A DNA stretch of 64,000 nt from Vesta saturnalis (Eukaryota > Arthropoda > Insecta > Coleoptera > Lampyridae), in the NCBI GenBank assembly GCA_036346205.1, contig JARFJB010002136.1, forward strand, positions 186,001-250,000. The letters run 5' to 3'. Shown piece after piece: positions 48,244 to 60,323 of the stretch (its first letter is position 1; each line of letters starts with the position of its first letter). The position numbers and the translations under genes were made by a program. The notes under the pieces are model-generated. The model was not told the DNA's origin and made no database searches. It saw only the letters and a program-made list of their open reading frames with translations.

Positions 48244-49427
48244 ATGTGTAAAAAATTACATTTGATTACTGAATTTGAAAACGAATCCACGCTATTACTA
48301 TTAATATTGAGGACAATACAACATTCTAATGATAATGACCATTCAGTTATATCTACATTATTAATGTTGCAAAATGAACAACATTTAAGAATTAGAGGGT
48401 TTTATGAAGAACTGGATGTATATTTAGATTCTGATTTTTTTAATTTATTTCGTATGAATAAAACCACATTTAACAAGCTTTTTGAGAAAGTAAATTGTGT
48501 AGAGTTGAACAAACACTACACTGGGGGAGAACATCAAATTCCTGGCCAGAAACAGCTCTTGTTAACAATTTGGTGGTTAGGCAAGGGAGAGATCTTAATT
48601 TCTGTGGCAGACAGATTTGATGTCAGTTTGAGCACTGTTTATGATTGCACAATTTTTTTACTTACAAAGTTACTATCTTTACAATCAAAATATATTACAT
48701 GGCCTGATCAAGCAGAAGTGTCGAGAGTTGAACTAGATTTTCGTGAACGATGTGGATTTCCAGGTAAATTCCATATAAAAAATGCATTTTCATAATAAAA
48801 TAATGTTACAGGGGTCATTGGAGCGATAGATGTTTGCAATATATGTTTTAAACCGCCTATGAACATCAAGAAAGTTACATAGATCGCAAAATGCAACACT
48901 CTATTAAACTTCAAGCAATTGTAACATCACAAAAAATGTTTACAAACATCATGGTTGGTTTCCCTGGTTCTGCTCATGATGGCAGGGTGTTACAAAATTC
49001 AAACATATTTCTAGAATGTGAAGAACAGGGAAATTATCGTAAATATTTTTATAACAACTGTCACCTAGTTGGTGACTCTGCTTACCCCTTACATAGTTGG
49101 CTGATGACACCTTACAGAGATCGTGGACATTTAAGTCACATTCAAATACGTTACAATAATTTACATAGCATCACAAGGATTGTGGTTGAGCATTCATTTG
49201 GAATTTTAAAATCAAGGTGGAGAATATTAAAATATATTAATGTCAACAGTGTTGAGAAGGCAATCAAGATTATTGGTGCTTGTTGTTTATTACACAATTT
49301 TTGTTATATTAATAGTGACTATTGGGACATGTATGAACCACTTGCCAATAATGCCCATGAAGGAAATAATGGCAGGCTCAACCTTAATGCTGGGCAGAAA
49401 CGAGATGAAATAGCATTTACTTTATAA
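48244..49427 (+). pseudogene. Harbinger transposase 2, spliced, one main lesion
   Basis: Exon 1 (48244-48763) encodes RIRGFYEELDVYLDSDFFNL, FRMNKTTFNKLFEKVN, PGQKQLLLTIWWLGKGEILI and VADRFDVSLSTVYDCTIFLL. A 48-bp intron (GTAAAT..ACAG) joins GFP to GVIGAID (catalytic Asp) at 48812. A single-base loss near 48877 (KKVT versus IDRKMQ) shifts the frame. The rest is open: KMQHSIKLQAIVTSQKMFTN, MVGFPGSAHDGRVLQNSNIF, LVGDSAYPLHSWLMTPYRD and VVEHSFGILKSRWRILKYIN, to the stop at 49425. It is otherwise complete, so inactivation is recent. Confidence 0.85.
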
Positions 49428-49521
49428 CTAAATATTTATTTATGTCCTAATTCTGTATAATAGAAAAATATGTGTATTAATTATGTATTCTGAAAACTAC
49501 TAATCGCTATAATAAAATAAA

Positions 49522-50411
49522 CTAATCTGAATCTGAACTATGTACACATTTCTTTTTCTTATTTTTTGAGTGGATTAAAGCCAATATTTGTTCATGCCTC
49601 ATTTCCTGTTGCCTCTTAATAAGAGATATCATTTGTGAAAACTCCTCCTTCCTCTGTTCTAAATTTTCTTTGTGAATTTGTTTCATTGCTTCCACTGCTG
49701 CAAAACTTTTATTCTGACGAGCACTACTTTTAATTTGTGTTGAAGATCTTGTACCTGCTTCAGCTGGAGAACTTGTACCTGCTTCAGTCGAAGAGCTTGT
49801 ACTTGCTTCTGCTGTTGTCGCAATCGAATCAATTATCATTACTGGGTTTGTTTTGTGTTTATCCCCAAATATCTCCAACAATTCATCATAATAGGGTGGA
49901 TTTTTAATTTTCCCTTCACTAGTTCGTTTTCTCCTGTCATTTGTTTTAACAAATGATGCTTGTTAATTAGCAAATTTCTGTCTACACTTTTCTGCACCCG
50001 TTTCTCCATCTCCTACATAAAACCCCATTTCATTCATCATTTTAGCAATCTTTCCCCAGAGGATTTTTTTACTATTTCTTTTGTCTGAAAATTCTGCATC
50101 AACTTCTTTACGCAGAGATAATAATGCCAGTGTAGCCTCATTGTCATTCGTATTTTGGTTCTTCGAAGTTTTCCACAACACACTTTTGTTTAAATTGTCC
50201 GCTGTCGATGATGCAGATAAAGGTGACAGTTGTTGTTTTACAGTTTCTAAATATCGTTTTGCGTAATTTTCTACACAAAAAAGTATTAGTAAAAAGTATA
50301 CATTATACCAATTTACTTACCATTTCGTAACTCAATCGCCGTCTCTGGGTCCACACACACAATCATATGCTCTAATTGTACTTCTACCAAGCTTTCAGTA
50401 GCGGTATTCAT
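49522..50411 (-). pseudogene. Myb/SANT-like accessory protein of Harbinger 2, one in-frame stop
   Basis: Exon 1 (50411-50321) encodes MNTATESLVEVQLEHMIVCV, then DPETAIELRN. The donor is GTAAGT. Exon 2 starts at 50270 after GTGTAG and encodes ENYAKRYLETVKQQLSPLSA, ATLALLSLRKEVDAEFSDKR and KKILWGKIAKMMNEMGFYVG, then AEKCRQKFAN. One TAA (about 49963) interrupts it; the same frame continues KTNDRRKRTSEGKIKNPPYY, a Ser/Thr-rich linker and a charged coiled tail to 49522. The trihelix-like layout is that of Harbinger-associated DNA-binding proteins. Confidence 0.82.
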
Positions 50412-51476
50412 TTTCGCGGTACTGATTTCTTGGTGTGAACAACTACTAACATAAACCTTTAAAAAACATAACTTTCAGGTTTAAAACAGCTCCACGGATA
50501 GTTTTAAACCAGAGCAAATTGTTTTAAACCAATCGCAATAATGACGTCATCGTTTGAACGCTAAAATGGATTGGTTTAAAACATGTCTAATTTTTTCAAA
50601 CCAATCGCTCGCTAAACAACAGCAAATATGATGGATTTTATAGCAGTTTTGTATAAAACATAAAATAAAAATGCTTATTTTAATTAAACAAAGTATTCAC
50701 ACTTGTGCATTTCCACTGAATTTTTAGTTGCAGCATCAAGATGCATGATTCACCTAGTTAGAACTTGTTCTATTTTCGAGCAGTTTAACTGTGCATTTCT
50801 AGTGACTTTGCAGGGATTTATTCCTTGCCAATAGTCAGTTGATGTTTATTTTAAGTTGGTACTTCCGCTCTGTAATGCGGTAACGCGTGCGTGGAAGTGC
50901 TACATAACCTTTTACCTATTTTATGCTTTTACTTATCGTTGGAAATATTCGTTAACTTTTCCGGCAACTGTTTCAATTTTTCCATACTTCTTTTGTATCA
51001 GATAAGCATTTAACATTTGTGTAATTTGTGAAATATTAACTATTGCATATGTTTTTAACTAAAAGCTGCCAAAGATGTCCACTTCTAAAAATACGATTTT
51101 CACCTGGCCACGAGATATCACTACAGGTTTGATCACTCTTTATGAAGGGCAGCCAGTGCTCTGCGTGATCAGGTTGAAAGAATACAAAAATAGAAACAAG
51201 CGGACAGAAGCTGTTGATTACATTCAAGAACAGCTGAAAGAAGAATAGTCCGTGCTACTTTACGTAACAGTGATGTTCTTAACAAAATTCACATCTTAAG
51301 GACGCAATATTTAAATGAGGTCGGAGTATGGAAGAAGTTTCTGGTAAGCGGAGTTTCGTTAACTTTTCCGGCAACTGTTTCAATTTTTCCATACTTCTTT
51401 TGTATCAGATAAGCATTTAACATTTGTATAATTTGTGAAATATTAACTATTGCATATGTTTTTAACTAAAATCTGC

Positions 51477-51617
<141 letters not shown>

Positions 51618-53535
51618 GGTCCACAAACTCTTTTCACAAAAGAAAGCTGCAGATTCTAGAGCTGATTTTATGTCTATTTAACGTGAATTGCCTTAGTACA
51701 AAAATACTTCCTAAGATGGTGCCCTAATATCGGTTTAATTCAAATATCTTCAAAACGGTTTCCCTTTGAATGATAGCGTTCTGTACATTTATTTAGTGGA
51801 ATATGTCCAATCGTATGGCGTGAATATGATTTTTTAGTTGTACTCATAAGCGGCTCGTTTGGGCGGGGCATTGGACATTGTTATTCATAAGTTTTTTGTT
51901 TTTCAAAATTTCGAAATTTTAACATAAAATTTAAAAAATTTCGATTTTTTCATAAAAGAATGATACTCTTGTCTGAAGTCGCTACGACGCATCATTTTCG
52001 AAATAAATCGATTTGAACTTTTCATGCGTTAATCATACTTTCATAAAATTAACTAACGAATTCATTTACAATTATGAAAGATGGCTATGGAAAATAAACA
52101 AAATAACAATTACTTTCTAATGCAAAACTAATTTATGACATGAGAGCAGTTTGACTTATGAATAACAATGTCCAATGCCCCGCCCAAACGAGCCGCTTAT
52201 GAGTACAACTAAAAAATCATATTCACACCATACGATGTGATTTGCTTTAAAAAATTGTGTGATATATAAGAACAAATCAGTCACATTACTTACTGTCAAC
52301 TCTAAATTAAATAGGCTGTCCCTTACAGGATCAGGAAGTTGAGCAAATCAAAGCACCACAATTTTGGTTTATAAGCTTCTGTAGGTGCTCCGCTTACCAG
52401 AAACTTCTTCCATACTCCGACCTCATTTAAATATTGCGTCCTTAAGATGTGAATTTTGTTAAGAACGTCACTGTTACTTAAAGTAGCACGGACTATTCTT
52501 CTTTCAGCTGTTCTTGAGTGTAATCAACAGCTTTTGTCCGCTTGTTTCTATTTTTGTATTCTTTCAACCTGATCACGCAGAGCACTGGCTGCCCTTCATA
52601 AAGAGTGATCAAACCTGTAGTGATATCTCGTGGCCAGGTGAAAATCGTACTTTTAGAAGTGGACATCTTTGGCAGCTTTTAGTTAAAAACATATGCAATA
52701 GTTAATATTTCACAAATTACACAAATGTTATATGCTTATCTGATACAAAAGAAGTATGGAAAAATTGAAACAGTTGCCGGAAAAGTTAACGAATATTTCG
52801 AACGATAAGTAAAAGCATAAAATAGGTAAAAGGTTATGTAGCACTTCCACGCACGCGTTACCGCGTTGCAGAGCGGAAGTACCAACTTAAGACAAACATC
52901 AACTGACTATTGGCAAGGAATAAATCCCTGCAAAGTCACTAGAAATGCACAATTAAACTGCTCGAAAATAGAACAAGTTCTAACTAGGTGCATCATGCAT
53001 CAATGCATCTTGTGATGCTGAAATTTTTACAGTGTGAACCAAGAAATGCATGCATCTTGATGCTACAACTAAAAATTCAGTGGAAATGCACAAGTGTGAA
53101 TACTTTATTTACTTAAAATAAGAATGTTTATTTTATGTTTTATACAAAACTGTTATAAAATTATTCCAAAAACTATTAACGGGTGTATACCGTACTTAAT
53201 ACAGTAAAAAAACTTATGAATAACAATGTCCAATTCCCCGCCTAAACGAGCCGCTTATGAGTACAACTAAAAAATCATATTCACGCCATACGATTGGACA
53301 TATTCCACTAAATAAATGTACAGAACGCTATCATTTAAAGGGAAACCATTTTGAAGATATCTGAATTAAACCGATATTAGGGCACCATCTTCCAAGAGCT
53401 CCAGCTCTCTTAGGAAGTATTTTTGTATTAAAGTAATTTACGTTAAATAGACATAAAATCAGCTCTAGAATCTGCAGCTCTCTTTTGTGAAAAAAGTTTG
53501 TGGACACCCTGTGTGTATGTATGTATGTATGTGTG

Positions 53536-53538
<3 letters not shown>

Positions 53539-53570
<32 letters not shown>
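53539..53570. repeat. (TA)n microsatellite at the pogo element's left end
   Basis: Follows a TATG/TGTG-rich stretch that begins at the end of arm B-right (about 53517) and directly abuts the pogo terminus GGTAAAGTGAG. Confidence 0.9.
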
Positions 53571-53572
<2 letters not shown>

Positions 53573-54060
53573 TAAAGTGAGTTAAGTGCGTTTTTGGAGT
53601 AAGTGCACCATTTGCTTTTTAATTCAAAGTGATTTTCCTTTTGAAGGTACCATCTAGTGGATATTAATATAACCATACGGATCCTTCGTATTTCGTTTCC
53701 TTCTTTACCTACAACGCTTTGTTTGCAATATTATGATTGCCATGTGATGTGACTTTGGTTAAAACTCATGTGCAAAATCGACAGACGGTAAAAAATTCGC
53801 TCAATGTATCGTTATCAAGGTAAGCACACTGTTGTCGGTTAGTTAATCAAATATATTTACAATTATCTGTATTGGATGGAAAAGCAGGCTGATTATAACG
53901 TAACATCCAACTAAGGCGGTAGATGCGCTTACCCCTAATTTTAGCAAGCTGGGGGCAAGCGCACCTACTTGCAGAGAGGTAAATGCACCTGGTAGATGCA
54001 CTGTCCCCACTTGTTTATGGTCACGTACACAGCAATGTTATTTGCTTATGTAGATAAATA

Positions 54061-54064
<4 letters not shown>

Positions 54065-54104
<40 letters not shown>
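54065..54104. repeat. (TA)n microsatellite inside the pogo element
   Basis: About 20 TA units directly upstream of the transposase start codon at 54112. Confidence 0.9.
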
Positions 54105-54107
<3 letters not shown>

Positions 54108-55758
54108 CACAATGGTCCGTAATTATAAACGAAAACTGCCAAACCGAGTTTTTCCCCAGAGGATTTAGCAACTGCTATTGAAAATATCAAGAACGGGAAA
54201 TATGGTACATTGTGTGCTAGCAAACTTTTTAATATTCCGAGAACTACTTTGAAAGACCATGTAAAAGGTCGTAGAGGTAAGAGTTCAACATCAGGAAGAC
54301 CTACTGCTTTACCATTAGAAGATGAAGAGGCTTTGGCAAATGGCCTAAAACGTCTCGAGAAGTGGGGATTTGGCCTAAGTCGCAAGGAAATTTTAGAAGT
54401 CGTTGGCAAACATGTAAATGAGAAGAAAATCAAAACCCAGTTTAAAAGCGGTATACCTGGAGGAGACTGGTTCCTCAATTTTAAAAAGAGACATAATCTG
54501 TCCATTGAAAAAGCCCTCGAATATGCGAGAAAAGGAATACAGATCCATTCATTATTTAACTATGTTACGATTTACTCAACAAAACCTTACGAGAACTATA
54601 CCTGCATGACAAGCCGTCGAAAATCTGGAATATGGACGAAACGAGTTTTTGTAGTGACCCTTCTAAAACAAAGGTTGTAGGAAAAAGAGGCAAAGCTTCT
54701 ACTAGAATCGTATCCGGCCGAGGAAGAACAAACACCACAGTTCTCTTTGCTGCCGCTGCGAATGGCACGAAAGCTTCGCCTGTAATAATTTACAAGGGAA
54801 AACATATATGGGATAACTGGGTGCCACTGAACGACAAGCAATATCCAGGCACAACATACTCTGGTACTAATAATGGTTGGATGGAGGCCGAACTTTTTAA
54901 GAACTACTTTCTTAAAACATTCATACCTCTTATGTGATGGCCATACCACACATATAGACATTGACATCGTTGAAGCACCAGTAGCTTCCAATATCTCCAT
55001 TATTAATCTACCTCTACATAGCAGTCATATCCTCCAACATTTAGATTTAACAGTCTTTAAATCTGTCAAGGTAGCTTGGGATGCAGATCTCAAGTGACAG
55101 CGGAATCATGTGGGTCAGAAACTACCAAAACAAGTGTTGGCTGAAATGGTAGGAAATGTTTGGAGTATAGTACCTCTGAATATTATTTCTGAAGGATTCA
55201 AGAAAGGTGGCATCCATCCATTTAACAAAATTATAATAGATTTCGACAAGTTCAACCCACAACAATGGAAAAGATGGAAGGCTGCTGATCGGGATATTTC
55301 AACAAGAACACAAGACAATTCAATAATCGTGAGTAGTTCAGGCACGTAATTTCATAAAACACAATCTACAGCAGATTAAATGACAGGATGATGTACAAGA
55401 AGAGGCAACAATCAATGAAGATGTACTTGATGAGAGGACATGAGACAACTCATTATTTGTAAGTGATGTAGCAGATATATAAATCAATGAAATAAAATAT
55501 ATAGAAAATTAATTGACAGGATAAGGCAGAAGAAAGGACAATAATCAATGGAGATGAACTGGTTGAGAGAGATGATGGTTCTACAGTACTCATCAATGGT
55601 AATGTTGCTTCAGTGATTAACGCCAATAGTTCCAGTAATCAAGCTGCTGAAACTGTAGGTGAAGCAGGGGACGAGTGGAATACAAATCAAATCGTGTTTT
55701 GAAGAATTGTTACTTGACTTGGTTAAATGAAATCGATTTAATGATATGCAGAAGACAT

Positions 55759-56623
55759 TGTTACACGGACGCGCACTCCGAATAAACAAAACACAACACT
55801 ACCTTTAGTTTGTACACCAAGAAACACTATAAGTCTAATAATTGTTATATCACTAAGTGGTTCATAAAATATAGCACAAATACTATGGTAAAACACAAGA
55901 CAAAAGTAGTTGTGTATTGAAAACACTCAATCACAAGTACAGGCGAATAAATCAATGTTACAAGAATGTAGAAACAAGCCCTAACTAATAATGAATAAAT
56001 AATGTACAACAATAATATAAAACAAGCCCTAACTAATAATAAACGAATATAATACAAATCCCTACGCTAATAATAATGAATACAATGCAAGAAAAATAAT
56101 ACAAACCCTAACCTACGTACTAGTATAAATCGTCCGTGAGAACTAATACTAATAATGTCTGACGGAAACCACTACGTAACGATACTCGCCGTCGGGTCGC
56201 ACCAGGTCTCAACCTGCCTACTCCTGGTGGTGTCGAATCGGATGGCCTTTGGGGTAGCAACCGAAATTACTACACCCGAAGGAAGTGTTGTGCGGATGAT
56301 GATACGGATGGCCTTTGGGGTAGTAACCGGAATTACTACACCCGAAGGAAGTGTTGTGGAGGTGATGACTCGGATGGCCTTTTGGGGTAGCAAACTAAGT
56401 TACCACACCCGATGGAAGTGATGAGAGCTGAAGCCAAACCGCCAGTCTCAGCGGCCCGCTAGGTAGATTGGAGACTACTACAACTAAAGCTCGTTTTGGG
56501 TCGAAGCGCAATGTTCGACTGACGCTGTAGGATTTTGCTGCTGCTTATAAAGGGGTCGAACAATGGGATCTCCGCCGAGTAAGCCCGTCACGCTAAGCTC
56601 CGCCTATAGGGCGTAGCGTAACA
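55759..56623. mobile_element. Solo LTR (865 bp) nested in the pogo element
   Basis: Begins TGTTACACGG and ends GCGTAACA, so TGTTAC and GTAACA are inverted termini. The 4-bp target ACAT is present on both sides (55755-55758 and 56624-56627). A TATAAA lies at 56546-56551, and several AATAAA-like signals lie at about 55947-56045. There is no internal domain or second LTR, consistent with LTR-LTR recombination. It interrupts the pogo transposase's 3' region and so inserted later. A BEL/Pao-like or Gypsy-like origin cannot be decided. Confidence 0.78.
56239..56430. repeat. Tandem repeat, 66-bp unit, about three copies, in the solo LTR
   Basis: Copies start at 56239, 56305 and 56371 with CGGATGGCC. 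They share GGGGTAGYAACCG and CACCCGAAGGAAGTG. The unit is 22 codons long, so a reading frame repeats RMAFGV..ITTPEGSVV. Because it is inside an LTR it is more likely regulatory than coding. Confidence 0.85.
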
Positions 56624-57672
56624 ACATCAAGAAAAAGGATATGCCCAGGGGCCGAGTTGATAACAAGTGAAGAAGTCATGAAAGAAGTTGAAGAAGCCAA
56701 AGAAAGTACTACGGAGACTCCCCAAAAAAAGAAGGCATAGATTGAGCGCACAAAATTTCTAATAAGGAAAATCGGAATCCATCAATGAGCAAGAAATCAG
56801 GTGGACCACACAGAAAATTTAATCTACGCTATGATACTACTGATAGTGATACTGATACGGATGTCTAATTCGATGACGAAAGTTACTATGATTTTCTGGA
56901 TGATATAGAAGAGGAGGATTTGGGCTCGATCCTGTAACCAATGATAATGTTGTTCAAATCGGAGACTGGATCCTCGCAAAGCTATCTAAAGAAAAAAAAA
57001 CACTTTTCCTTATTTCGCAGGTAAAATTTAAAGTATTGATTCTGCTTCAGGTCATCCAAATGTCAAGTTTTTAAGAAGGATAAAGTCAAAGGTTCAGCAC
57101 CCGAAACCATCTTTCATATGGCCCTCAGTTGACGACATTCCTGAAGTTTCTGCAAATGACATAGTACATATTTTATCTCACTCCACAATTGGAAGAAGAA
57201 ATGAAATATTATTTCCTGTTAGTTTTGTAGGATATAATGTTAATTAAGAAGTTTTGAATCATTAATAATTTTTTCTCATAAAAAACTTATTTTCCTTCCT
57301 TGCATTCCTCGGGAAAAATGTTATATCTTCCTTACCAATTGTTCAATTTCACTATATCCGATTCCATAACAATCTGTACAAGATGGTCTAGTTGCAGATG
57401 CCCCTTAAGTCGAGTTAAAGCTATTGAATGCAAGAATAGCTTGCTATGGTGCACTTACCCCGAAATTGGGGTAAGTGCACCCAACCATTAATATCAATAT
57501 ATTATCATAATTATCAACTCTTTTTTCATGTCTAAGAAGAGGTTTAGGGTTAATAGGTCATGAGCTATGGTATGTATATGCACTTTCTTCATTCCTGTGA
57601 AGCTATTTCCAAAACACTGGTTAATGAATAAAGTTCAGTTTTGCAATTGGGTAGGTCCAATTACTCCACTTC

Positions 57673-57676
<4 letters not shown>

Positions 57677-57734
<58 letters not shown>
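57677..57734. repeat. (TA)n microsatellite at the pogo element's right end
   Basis: About 29 TA units between the pogo terminus and the truncated Harbinger 3 transposase. Confidence 0.95.
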
Positions 57735-57737
<3 letters not shown>

Positions 57738-58544
57738 TTATAGTCGGCATCCACTAAGCCAAGAAGTAAAATACTGTTACTGTAGGAGCCTATGAAATTA
57801 AAATAAGCTGATCCTTCATTCCCAGGAACCATTAATGTTATTTCCCCATCTAATGCGCCTAAAACGTGGGGTAAATTCCATCTCTTTTCAAATTGCTCGG
57901 CTATCTTCAGCCATTCTGAAGTAGTATGAAGAACCTAAAATTAGAAATACAATAATAAAATAAATTTGTACGATTCTCCAGTAGCCAAAAAAACGAAGAG
58001 TTATAGTTAACCTGTCTCATGCAGAGATAGCACTTCTAAATTTCGGATCTTCCTTTTCTATATTACTTCTTACAAGACGCAAAGGTAACTGAAACGTATG
58101 TTGGTCAATTCTGTTTTTGTTCCCTGTAGCTAATTCGTCGTGCAAAAGATGAATATTTCCACGACAGTTATCTCTCTTTTGAATCCACGGTTTAACCCAC
58201 CATCTCCTTTTTTTTAGGCAATAAAAGGGATGCAGCTGCACCAATGATAATAACAACAAGCGTTTCTTCATAATCCATAACTTCGATTTGAAACTTTACA
58301 ACTGTTGTGTCTAACTGTTTTTAGGTTATTAAGTTGACAAAACACAAACTTGTACAATGTGCACCTCTCAACACCAACATACAGTTATAATTTGTGAAAA
58401 ATTAAATCCCTAGAGATTTTCCCTATGCATTTAAAAATGCAATAATGTGAACGCATGGGAGTTGCTGCATGAAAGATTGCAGCAAGTGCAAGGTGACGCC
58501 GCATCTAAAGATACAGCATGAAAATGCACAAGTGTGAATAGGCC
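57735..58544 (-). mobile_element. PIF/Harbinger element 3, 5' fragment
   Basis: Minus-strand transposase: a start at 58278 (MDYEETLVVIIIGAAAS), a frameshift, RRWWVKPWIQKRDNCRGN, LPLRLVRSNIEKEDPKFRSA and ISA. After an intron (ends TTTTAG near 57939) come SEWLKIAEQFEKRWNLPHVL, GALDGEITLMVPGNEG (catalytic Asp) and SAYFNFIGSYSNSILLLGLV then DADY. It stops at the (TA)n tract. The terminus reads inward as GGCCTATTCACACTTGTGCA, ending at 58544 beside TTA. The 3' part is lost. Confidence 0.8.
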
Positions 58545-60310
58545 TTAACAACTGTAAATTAAAATTTGTATCATATTTATATCTGCTGAACAAGTGTTGA
58601 GAATTTTTATAAAATAACGCTCTTAATTGTACAAAAATTAATTATCAAAAGTCTTCACAAAGCTATTTTTTAAGCAAAATCTTTTCACTTATGACTAAAC
58701 TGCCTTAATTTTTTTTAGTCGTTTACTTTTTAGATTTATTAACTTTTCCCACTTAAAAATTCAAAATTGAGCTGAAACCGGAAATGTCCATTTCTAGGTC
58801 TAAAAAATTGGTTTAAAAAATGTGTAAAATTCATTCATTCATTCAAATTTGACTTAAACATTTAAACCCAATGACGATTAAACAAGAACAGACCTATTTG
58901 TTTACGGTTGTATACGTCCCAACATACCTAATTGTAAACTGCCAGAAGATGACTGCCACCATAGTTGACAACAATTTAATTTACTAAATTAGTATTGCAG
59001 TGTTTTTTCGAAGGTTTAAACAAGTGCAACGTTATTATTTGTTGTTTATAGCGATAATAAGTATAACTTAAGTTTAATAATGGTGAGACAGTTCGTAATA
59101 TGTAGAAAAATGGACTATTTAAGTCGTAACCTTAGATTCATCGGTAAGTAAAAAAAAAACCATAGACGTAACATTAATTATTTGCAAAGACCCCTAGTAA
59201 GCAAAAATTATAAAATTCATATTTTGTCTGCTTATTAACCTGAAGCGCAAATACTGTTTCACCTTTTACTACAACTTTTTAATAAAAAATACATGGTATA
59301 AGCGTTGTTTTTAATTGTTTATTGTTTGGTTACATTGACGTTATTAATAACCATAGTCCCTCCAGAAATGTACCCTGTGTCGCTGACAGAAAGCGATGTT
59401 CTGTTGGAACAAAACAATTCCTTATAAAATGAGAAGAAATGCTGGGTCTATTCTTGGCTAATCGTCATTGTTTAAACCTTATTAATACGTGGTGGTGGTG
59501 GAGCTAGGGAGAAAGAAAAAGAATAGATTTTATTTCCTTCTGTTCACTATAACTCAAAAACTTGAAAGGTGCCGGCATTCAAATGTGACATAAGCGTTTG
59601 GTTGAAGCGACTCAAATAATAGAAAGTGATAAAGTTCTTTGAGTCTACTGACTCAAATAGTTTGTTTTGCGTTTGGCATGTAGTGCTCTGGTTATATGCC
59701 TGATTATGTGTCTTTGACTCTAAGCACAATAAGGAATTTGCAAAAAAATTAAATAACGAATAACCCTACAAAAGCCAAGAGGAAGTAACATTAACACAAT
59801 ATTTAATAAATAAAACAAACATTTTACTTTTTTCTGTACGCTAGAGCGAATTCAAGAAGCTACAAAAATTCAAATCTAATTGCGCGGCTTAGAACGATCT
59901 TAACATCAACCCTATTATTTTTTTCACAACACAAATAAAACTACAATAAACTGCATTGAGACGTGTAAATCATAGGGTGTGACGTCAGACACGTTTTCAA
60001 ATACTTTATAATGGCCGATAACTTTAAAATATGAATTACAATACAACTGCTCGTGTTTAAAGTACCAAACTTTGTATAAGCTATTTTCTACCACACTTAA
60101 ATATTTTAATAAAAATATGTGTAAGTTACCTATTATATTCACAACTGACAACTTGTTTCATCCACATCGTTGATAAACTCAACTAAACGAAGGTATTTGT
60201 AAATTCTTAATATCATTCATCATTATTTAGAAAGATTGGTGAGCCCATTCCAAGTATTTCATTTTTATACCCTTTGTTCAGGAACTAAGAACCCTAACAG
60301 CATGCCACTT
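58545..60310. other. Region with no gene recognised
   Basis: AT-rich. No domain-bearing frame, splice-supported exon or paired repeat was seen. A GTGGTGGTGG run at about 59490 is simple sequence. Confidence 0.5.
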
Positions 60311-60323
60311 TAATAAAAACAGA

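Larger units (their letters stand above)
48103..50615. mobile_element. PIF/Harbinger element 2, two-gene, inserted in an inverted repeat
   Basis: Inverted ends TTTAGCGAGCGATTGGTTTG (48103 onward) and its reverse complement (ending about 50615) enclose a plus-strand transposase and a minus-strand Myb/SANT-like gene in convergent order. A perfect TGACGTCA palindrome lies near each end (48150-48157 and 50542-50549). It interrupts the left arm of the large inverted repeat between about 48092 and 50636. The exact outer limits and target duplication could not be fixed. Confidence 0.82.
54112..57244 (+). pseudogene. pogo/jerky-like transposase (CENP-B/DDE_1 type), broken and split by an LTR
   Basis: Starts MVRNYKRK at 54112. 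Then come a helix-turn-helix (LCASKLFNIPRTTLKDHVKG), a CENP-B-type second domain (LSRKEILEVVGKHVNEKKIK, GIPGGDWFLNFKKRHNLSI) and the DDE core: KIWNMDETSF (Asp 1), VSGRGRTNTTVLFAAAANGT, DGHTTHI (Asp 2), and LPLHSSHILQHLDLTVFKSV (Asp 3). Thirty-five residues separate Asp 2 and Asp 3. The C-terminal part includes GFKKGGIHPFNK. Beyond the solo LTR lie an acidic tail and QIGDWILAKLSKEKKTLFLI, RRNEILFPVSFVGYNV (to 57244). Frameshifts occur near 54510, 54610, 54935 and 55095, among others. Confidence 0.85.
53571..57676 (+). mobile_element. pogo/jerky-like DNA transposon between two (TA)n tracts
   Basis: The left end is GGTAAAGTGAGTTAAGTGC. The right end, read inward, is GGGTGAAGTGGAGTAATTGG. The two are imperfect inverted repeats, each abutting a (TA)n tract as expected of TA-targeting elements. 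Subterminal copies of GTAAGTGCACC-like sequence occur at 53580-53615, 53915-54000 and 57448-57481. The last is a perfect palindrome (GGTGCACTTACCCC, 6-bp loop, GGGGTAAGTGCACC). The element contains the CENP-B-type transposase below and a later solo LTR. Confidence 0.78.

Noticed and set aside
51036..51227. Conserved 63-codon frame present at 51036-51227 and 52514-52705
   Set aside because: Its duplication is fully explained by the two arms of inverted repeat A. No domain, splice site or start context supports a gene, although a non-autonomous element ORF cannot be wholly excluded.
54107..54505. Minus-strand frames opposite the pogo transposase (also 54596-55000 and 55115-55345)
   Set aside because: They mirror a well-supported plus-strand coding region in antisense and carry no motifs.
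56172..56393. Repeat-containing protein gene in the solo LTR
   Set aside because: The frame is open on both strands only because the 66-bp unit is a multiple of three. The TG..CA termini and target duplication explain the segment as an LTR.
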